Shown: piece after piece, positions 23,076 through 31,800 of the stretch | How the letters are laid out: each line of letters opens with the position of its first letter | Position numbering within the stretch: position 1 is the stretch's first letter | Program-made: the position numbers and the translations under genes | Origin: Schistosoma haematobium | Lineage: Eukaryota > Platyhelminthes > Trematoda > Strigeidida > Schistosomatidae | NCBI RefSeq assembly: GCF_000699445.3 | Contig: NC_067200.1 | Coordinates: 3,140,450-3,204,449, forward strand | DNA: 64,000 nucleotides | Reading direction: 5' to 3' | The notes under the pieces: model-generated | Database searches by the model: none | What the model was told of the DNA's origin: nothing | The model's input: only the letters and a program-made list of their open reading frames with translations

Positions 23076-24255
23076 TTTCACGTATAGCAGGTCACATACA
23101 TTCGAGTTTGTTGATATTTGATTCGGTCAAGCCCTTTTAGTAACTTATTAACAGTCACTCGTATAACAACAACTTACCTATACCATTGTACCTTTATTAT
23201 GGTTGCACTTGTATTAATATATATGTAAGAGCATTGCTTACCGCCTAAGCAGATATTCATTCTGCTAGCTATGGTGTTAGTCGCTTAAATATTACGATGG
23301 TTCATTCATTTCCCGATGTATACATAATCGTATTCATGAACTCGTTCATTTGCTCTTCTACACTCGCATAACATTCTGACTTTGTGTGCCTGTGGTTTTA
23401 GTGATATGTGCGTGGTGCAATAATAAACGTAATCAGCGCCTCGTATTCGTCCTCTGATTTATATACCACTGGGCATTATCTGGTAACGGTTTAATCGTAT
23501 ACCAACCGTCGCGTACGTCTATATGTGGTACCGCAATTCAGATCCAAATACGAACGAGCTGTGACAACTAATCGAATTACTCACCTAACCAAATTTACCA
23601 GAGATATATTTCTATTAAGATCACTACTATGGGTACCTGAACTGGATATTGATTGTTGTCAGCGACATAGAACCTAACATATATGCATATTACTACAGCG
23701 CGATTAGATTATCAAGACAAATCTCAGTCTAGTAAAGGTAGTAGTAATATCAGTGGTATTTGATTTGCATATTGTAACTGACGACCATGCGTTATATCTT
23801 ATTTACCACCCAACTAAACTATTTCTTCGATCATCCCCTTTCGTGGTCCAGAAATGGGTTTTCGAACTGAGAGCTTACGAAATATCTACTGAGTGGCTAA
23901 AACACACTACATGCAGATATTCTATCACGCTATTTATATTTCGAAAGACGGCCTAGTTTGACAATTGCATGTATGTACAGCAGAAATTGTAGAGGATACT
24001 CGTAAATCTTTTGAAACCGTCCTAAGTGCGGTGAAATGAGGTTAGAATGTTCAATGCAAGAAGTTTCCTGAGTTTTACTAAAGGGGAGAGGACATATCAC
24101 TGGAGCATTTTGTGCTTTGACAATAGAGTAACTACTCTCCCCACACTTAGATTCGTAATATTAGACGACCTTCACTCTACCTATCGGGTTACAAAGAACA
24201 GAAAATCTGTTGCTCATCAAACTTGGTGACCTGCGAAAGATGCTGATACAAGTCA
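23076..24255. other. Unclassified stretch ahead of the integrase relic
   Basis: No gene was recognised. The part at 23200-23600 has AATAAA and TATA-like elements and lies upstream of a Gypsy integrase, so it could be an old LTR and leader. No matching partner LTR was found. Confidence 0.3.
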
Positions 24256-24259
24256 AAAA

Positions 24260-24905
24260 TCGATAAACTGTCCTGCTTGTTTACATGAACTATCGTACAA
24301 TAAACCTACTTGGAATATTCGGCTTTCATCTTATGAATCGTGAAAATGTAATAATGCAGATCACTGTGTCCCATTTAAAAACTCATATTTTGCTTTAATT
24401 ATTGATACATTTTCCATAAGTAGTACTCACAAACAGTCCTAGCGGAAACTTTACTCAAAGAGGATTGATTGTGAAGAGACACTCAATATATTAGTAAATG
24501 GTGATAATATAGTTTTCACAGGAAAAGATTTTAACAGCTGGCTTAACGATATTGGATCCGGACACCTAGTTATAGCTCCAAGACATCCGCAGTCCAATGG
24601 TTTAGCAGAAAGTTATGTTAGTACATAAAAGTGTTATTACATCAGTAATCTAGAAGAGCTAGAAAATGCATCGGAAATTTCTTGCTTCAATATCGTAATG
24701 TAGAATATTTAAGAACTTACGACAGCCCAGCTAAACTCTCTAAATCTCGCATAATCCGAACTCGTATGCGTACTTTAAATCCGACTTCTCGTCGAAATCT
24801 TAGCCTTAACAGGATTAAACTATTTCGAATCCACGAAAACGTCAGGCAAAGACAATTTGATTCGAGAAGATTAAATTCACGAAATAAAATAAGAAATTTT
24901 AAAAA
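24260..24905 (+). mobile_element. Ty3/Gypsy integrase relic
   Basis: Read across several frames and stops: a 'CPACLHEL' zinc finger end, 'DHCVPFKNSYFALIIDTF' (first catalytic Asp region), 'FTGKDFNSWL', 'APRHPQSNGLAESY' (Glu of the DDE triad) and 'LQYRNVEYLRTYDSPAKL' after it. The second Asp block is deleted. This family differs from the element at 52-58 kb, since its integrase reads differently. Confidence 0.75.
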
Positions 24906-25577
24906 CTAGAGTTTGAGGAAATTCAGACGGCAGACGCATCTATGGCACTGTGATCAGTTGCACGCTGTGTCATCTAATGTCTCCAAACATTTGTCGGGAT
25001 AACTGCAGAACACCAAACTAGTTAGTCCCCATCTGCCAACATGGCTCAGATTAACATTCAACGAATTTATAGACTAATGATAAGTCTTGCGTTGGTGATC
25101 CCTAGCTTCTTTTTAACCTTCCTCTACATTAACAAATATTCCATGTTGAAATAGAAGGTAGTTAGGCATGCGAACCACATATCGCAACCAACTCAATAGA
25201 CAAGGATTCACTACTTCATTCTATCTACCAATCGAACAGTAGATCCTGAACCGTCTTAACCTGGATCTACTTTAATATGGTCGAATTACATAACTTTTTT
25301 ATTATACAGAAAACTATCAATATACTTACTGTATAGTTAAAATAATGTTCAAATTAACTAAGAGTATCTGTTTTTTATGCAGTATTATTTTATCAGGTAC
25401 TTTACACTCTTCTCCTCAATTACCACTTGTCAATAAAGTAACAATCACATAAAGGAAGGTGACGCTTATTGCTGAAATTAAGTAAGTAATAATAGTAATA
25501 GTAATGAGAATAAGAATATATGAAAAACTACGAGATAGGTAATAAACTATTTACATAGAATATATATATAAACAGTA
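24906..25577. other. AT-rich stretch, nothing recognised
   Basis: This is the 3' flank of the minus-strand gene ending at 25578. No clear AATAAA on the minus strand was found close to the stop. Confidence 0.4.
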
Positions 25578-25873
25578 TTATGATCCATGGAAATAATTTT
25601 GATATGCTACCCCATGAATACGTCGATTATCTTGAGGTGTCATATTGACATCATTTGGAATATAATAACTAAATGGTTGACGATCAGATTGTTTCATCAT
25701 AGTCCGTGGAATATTTAACGAATCTTGATAATGATGATGACGTTGACGATGATAATGATGATTTTGATTCAAATCATATGGATGATAATTGTGATGGGAT
25801 CTCTTGTTTGAAGAGGAAGCAGGCATTGAACAATATGGTGGAGCATTATTTTGTTGTTGTTGTTCTTGACCAG
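25578..25873 (-). CDS. Unknown gene, last exon
   Basis: Acceptor 'ccattctag'; reads 'SGQEQQQQNNAPPYCSMPAS', then a His/Gln/Tyr-rich tail, and ends 'YQNYFHGS' at the stop 25580-25578. Confidence 0.7.
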
Positions 25874-28800
25874 CTAGAATGGATCAATTATACAACAACA
25901 ATAATAAAGGAACAAGAAAAAAGGCTGAACAGAGAAAGTAATTATATCAATAAACAAGTTACGTAATCAAGATCACGAAATGATTGATTGTTAATGCAGT
26001 GATGGCTTATGTCTATTGGGTGGGGTGGTGGAAATTATTGAGTTTCATAATTTATATCACAAACAAATGTTAAATAGATATTTCACAAGTTGAAATCATG
26101 AGTCAATTGAAGCTAGAGCACCATGGAAAACCTGGAAGCACTGGACGGCCGTTTCGTCCTGGCATGGGACTCCTCAGCAACTTTTGAAATTTCTAGAAAA
26201 AATCTCCACAAAACCCATTCTGTTAAATAGATAGCCAATGTAAACAAGGAAGTTCAAGACAGCTCTTTGTTTTTAGTACGAGACATTCTTATAGCGGAAA
26301 CCTTCAAACACACCTTGATCTAAATTAGGATCTTCAGGTAGCGGTTGAACTTTAGCCTACTGAGTCATCTCCATAATTCAGGTGTAAGATAACCATTGGC
26401 AATGAAAGATACTCGGGCGAGACCATGAACCGACAACTAATAGTTTATTTTATTCCAAGTTGTAAAGCTTCTCGATATAGATGGAGAACAACGCGAAACG
26501 TCTGGTCCACAATACAGTGGAGCATCGTAAGGAGATGCAGTCTCATGGCAACCAGTGACCAATAAATGATTCATACGCCATTTGTTCTTTCAGGATAATG
26601 GGACCATGAGCACCAATGGTTTGGAATCAGGGTTTTCCAACTCCCTTAAGTGGATCCTTCGTATCCACCAACCCGGTTAAAGCGTCGGACATTCGCATTT
26701 CGTCCTCTCGATTTCGTAAACAACACTCCCGCCACGAGAATTTAGGGAGTAGGAATTCCCTTGTGGTGGTTTTATGCACGTGGTCATGTGAGAGCATTTC
26801 GAGAGGGAGAGCTGACTATCCCCACGCTCAACCGTATCAGGTCATTTGTGAGCAAGTATTTCGTGGAAAATCGACACTTTCTAGGTTAAAAATTATGTAT
26901 TTCAAGTGTGTGTTGCACAGCTGAAGCACACAATTTGTATAATCGTAGGATTAAAGGTACTTTCACACTAGGCAACAATCCAAGCATGTTCGGGATGCGA
27001 TTCTACCCCTCGAAATGCAAAATGTTGATCCAGGATTGGATTGCATCGATGATAGGGAGTGAAGTAGTTGAGTGTGTCGACCGCTCCACTTATCTTGGAA
27101 GTCTCATCAGCTCTTGTGGTCTGGTGTGTGACGAAATCTCAGCACGGATACAGAAGGCTCGACTAGCTTTTGCCGACACGCGTCATTTATGGCGTAGGCG
27201 AGATATCCGTCTATCAACCAAGGGACGGGTTTCCTGCACAGCAGTTCGTTCCATCCCACTTTATGGCAATGAAACGTGACCGGTAAGAGTAAAGGATATT
27301 CGTAGGTTACTAGTATTTGATATTAGTCGTCTTCGAAACATTGCTCGTATATCATGGGACCATCGAGTAAGTAATGCAGTTGTTAAGAAACGGGTACTAG
27401 GTAAGGATGTCAAGTCGATTGATGAAGTAGTGAAACTTGATCAGTTGAGATGGCTGGGACACGTGTTACGTATGCCCAACCCCCGACTGCCTCGACGTGA
27501 GATGTTCAGTGGTATGGGAGTAGATTGGAAGAAAGCTAGGGGCGGTCAAACCAAAACATGGCACAAGTCCATGAAGTCACTGACAAGTGGACTGAGTCAT
27601 GTTGGTAGGTGTAGACTACCTGGTTGGGGACCACGAGATGATAGCAACCGATGCTTAGAGACCCTGAATGACATGGCTCAAAATCGTTTGCAATGGCGCA
27701 ATGGTGCATCCACTCTCTGTGTTCTCCCAAACTCTAATTTTCTGTATTCTTTATGTCCCATTTCTTTTTCTCTTTCCAAATTTGTTTCACTGTATTATAC
27801 TCACTGAATAACATCTTCAGACTCTAATCTTTCTGATCACTGCTTATGCTCTTACTAGTTCTACCACTACGGGATTTGAATCGACCACTGCATCTCTGTG
27901 CTAATGTGGTATGGCAACTCGAACTGATGTACGTACCTACGAAGTTCTACGTTGTTACTGACTGACTAACTGACTTTCACTTAATAACATTCGGAAAACC
28001 TCCACAAATTTACTACTAATATCTAATTGAACACCAACATGACTCATGTATTCACATTTGACAGAACAATTAAAACCATTTAGTAAAGAGACAATAACTG
28101 GATCTGTAAACAAACAATATTTCAACAATAAATATACATTGAATCAATGACTGACTTACATGTAAATAATAATAATTCTTTATATTGTGTTGCATTTAAT
28201 TTTAAAGCTTTTTCAGCAGTTCTATGATCCATAATACGACAATTATTAATTTTGTCTTCCCATTTTTGACGTAAATCAATTAATTTCTCATTGAATTGTT
28301 TACGTATTAATTTAATTCTATCAGCGCATAAAGATGTTGGCCATGTTGTCCAAAGTGTAATAGCTTCTTGATAAGATAATTTTAATTGAATAGCTTCATC
28401 ATCTAACCATGGAGCTGATTAATGATTATTTTGTTTTGTTTTGTTTTATTTTAAAAAAAAACATACATATAATTTAATTACATGAATATTATGTAAACAA
28501 TAAAACCTATTGGATGCCGGCTCAGTGGTCTAGTGGTTAAGTGCTCGCGCGCGAAGCCAGTAGGTCCTGGGTTCGAGCATCGCGTGGTGCGGGATCGTGG
28601 ATGTGTACTGCTTAGGAGTCCCATACCAGGACGAAACGGCCATCCAGTGCTTCAAGGTTTTCAATGGTGGTCTAGCTTCAACTGACTCATGATTTCAAAA
28701 ACTGTGAAAATTCTAAAATTCTCCACAAAACCCATTCTGATAATAAAATCTATTCAATTAGACATTAATCAAAGAATTAAATTGACCTTTTCTTTTCAAT

Positions 28801-31800
28801 TCTTATTCGGATTATGTTATATCCCGATGAGTATAATGTGAATGATAACTTTTTGGATCCATTTATGCACCAATAACTATGCGTATACTTTTATTGTATA
28901 ATTGTTAAATAACTAAACTATACATATTTGTGTCCCTCTTATATTATGAGTTTTATTTTGAAATATAAACTATTACACAGGTTGAAATCATGAGTCGATT
29001 GAAGCTAGACCACTATGGAAAACCTGGAAGCACTGGACGCCCGTTTCTTCCTAGTATGGGACTCCTCAGCAGTGCGCATCCACGATCCCGCATCACGCAG
29101 GGCTTGAACCCAGGACCTACTGGCTTCGCGCGCGTGGACTTACCATACTTGAGTTATACCCTGTCTATTAATTACTATCTCCCTTTATTCACAATCCTAT
29201 TTGGCTAAATCCTGTACAAATGTTGTTTCCTATTTTATAGTACGGTATGGTCTTTCTGGTCGGTATATAAACCGAGTATGTTTGAAATAAATGATTCATA
29301 TCGCAGAGGCGAAGATTGGTGTTCTGTACTTAATAGGCTTGACTAGGAAGTAAGCAGGACTGATAAGGACTCTAGACTGCTCGTACATGTTTTATAAGTT
29401 ATTGGTCCGGTCGATAAATCACTGTTCTCTAATTGAGGCGGTATCATTACTTTATACATTAATAGGACACAGGGCACAAATTATAACAGATTAATCAAGA
29501 GAAAAAATGTGTCAGTGACACAGGTTTTACATGGACTATGACAGAATCGGTAATTAAATTGAACGAATAGATAAAATATTCCTTTTAAACATATAAGTTT
29601 TCACTTTTAAAATCAAAATAATACGTTAAGATGATTGGATTGATTCCTATCTTTTGTATGTTTATGGGCTGAAATATTGTCTGATCACCCAACCAAAATA
29701 GTTAATGCCCAAGCTCTTGACCTTATAGTTTAATCTATAAGACAGATGAGCAACGTCAAGAAATTTCATGCCATTGTGGCTAGTTTTAGATAATCAGTTA
29801 ATACGCTACTTCCTTTCTTTAGGACTCCCGACCGTTGTTGCTACCTTGAAGTGGTGGTCGGGCTTGCCTATCGTGATGGAGCAACCGAGCTATACTGACT
29901 GGAACAACAGCTCCTCAAGGTCCTGCCACGTCAGAAAGGTCGGTTGAAGAGCGGTAAGACTAAAAGCAACAAACCAAAGGTCCGAAGGCAAAATCGTACT
30001 ACTGACTGTACAGAGGTGTGGCAGCAGTAAGGTGTTTCCTTCAGACAACTAGCATAACAATGATGCTGCCTTCCCACAAGGAGGGGTGAAGTTAGAAAAG
30101 GTCGACCCTAAAAATGCACACCTCGCCTTATCCTACGGATATCCGTCTCCGGCGGTAAGGTCTCAACAAGTACGGAGCTAACACAAAAATCACCCATAAA
30201 AAGGTCGTGTGTGACCGACCTCAAGCAGTTGTCCCTTGGGCACTGCGGTCACGCTCCCAGGTCACTAAGACCACCTCTAATCCAATGTCCTTTTAAGGTA
30301 CCTCCAGAAGAACCCTTCCACGGTGTGGGCAACCGGGAAGTGATAACCGCCCTCATACCTCTAACAGCACTCAAGACCACTGTATTCATAATCAACCTCC
30401 CTCTTTAATTCCTATTCTTTAGGACTCTGAAGCCAATACACACTATCCATTTATAATAAGGGTTTTCCAATTTCTCAAAGTGAAGGCTCCGTACCCACCA
30501 ACCACATCTAAACCCATGGCGTTAAATTCTCGCTCTTTCGCTTTTAGAAATAATGAGTAGAACTTTTTTGAATAGTATTAGGTAGGAGGATATACTTTTC
30601 GGTAGATTTATCAAAGACAATCAATATTTACTTATTTGAGCACATAAATATTGGTACAAATGAGCACCACGATATATATATATATGCCACACAATAAGAT
30701 TGTGTGAAGACAACGAAAGCTATAATAAGTGAAAAAGACAGTAAATAAATAGAATTTAGCGAACGAGAGTGGTATATACTGGGGAAGGTGGTTCCGTTAA
30801 GCCAAATATAATCAGGAAGGATGTTTTCAGTTACAGAAGTTATTAATATTCATATATTTATTGAAACATATAGATATTGGTACAAGGGGGAACCATAGAT
30901 ATATGCGCCACATAAATCAATCGATTTTATGTGAGGTCTGGGTTGCTATCCGAGTGTCCAGACCGAAACAGGTAGTTTTCTTAGGGAGCCACACCCGGAA
31001 CCTTCCACCTAAAGGTCTCATCCACAAGGCAGTGGGGCATCGTAAGGAGATGCAGAACCATGGTAGCTGGTGACTAACAATTGGTTCATATGCCATTTGT
31101 TCCCCTAGGATTCCGAAGCCCATGTGCATTATTAGTTTGGAATCACGGTTTCCCAACTCCCCTAGGTGGATCCTCCGTATCCACCAACCCGGTTAAAGCG
31201 TCGGACATTCGCATTTCGTCTTCTCTATTTCGTAAACAACACTCCCGCCACGAGAAGGCAGAGAGTTGGACCAAAATACATAAGTGATGCTTTGAGGAAA
31301 CCCAGGATCGAATACTAGTAAACTACGAATATCTTTTATTCTTAGTTGTTGTGTTTCAGCATTAGGCATTGAGAGGTTTTTTTATTCTATTTTACTGAAA
31401 TTAGGGCTTTGAAATCAGTGCATTGACTTTCGAACTAATTTGTTTGTTTTCAGTATGTAATTTAAAAATTAAATCAATACATGGAATTCGTGAATACCAA
31501 GACGATTTATATAAGATGGAAAACTGAATTGGATATCGATAATAGAGGATATGTCACAATTGATTGGTCACTGGGTGGTGACCAATGTCATGTGTATCAA
31601 GTCCTTTTTAGTGCAGATCGAATGCTATCAACTAAGTTGCAATGTGGTCTCCTGTTGACTACCTCCAACCACCATCTTATCTCAGTATAGTGAACGCAAT
31701 GTCGAGTCACCTAGACTAATGGACACATTGCATCTTGGTCGAAAGCATTCGATCTGCACTAAGAGGACTTTACACACATGGCATTGATCACCACCCAGTG

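Noticed and set aside
28512..28575. tRNA gene
   Set aside because: Box A and B are present, but no full cloverleaf acceptor pairing was found and the sequence continues into a SINE body that recurs elsewhere.
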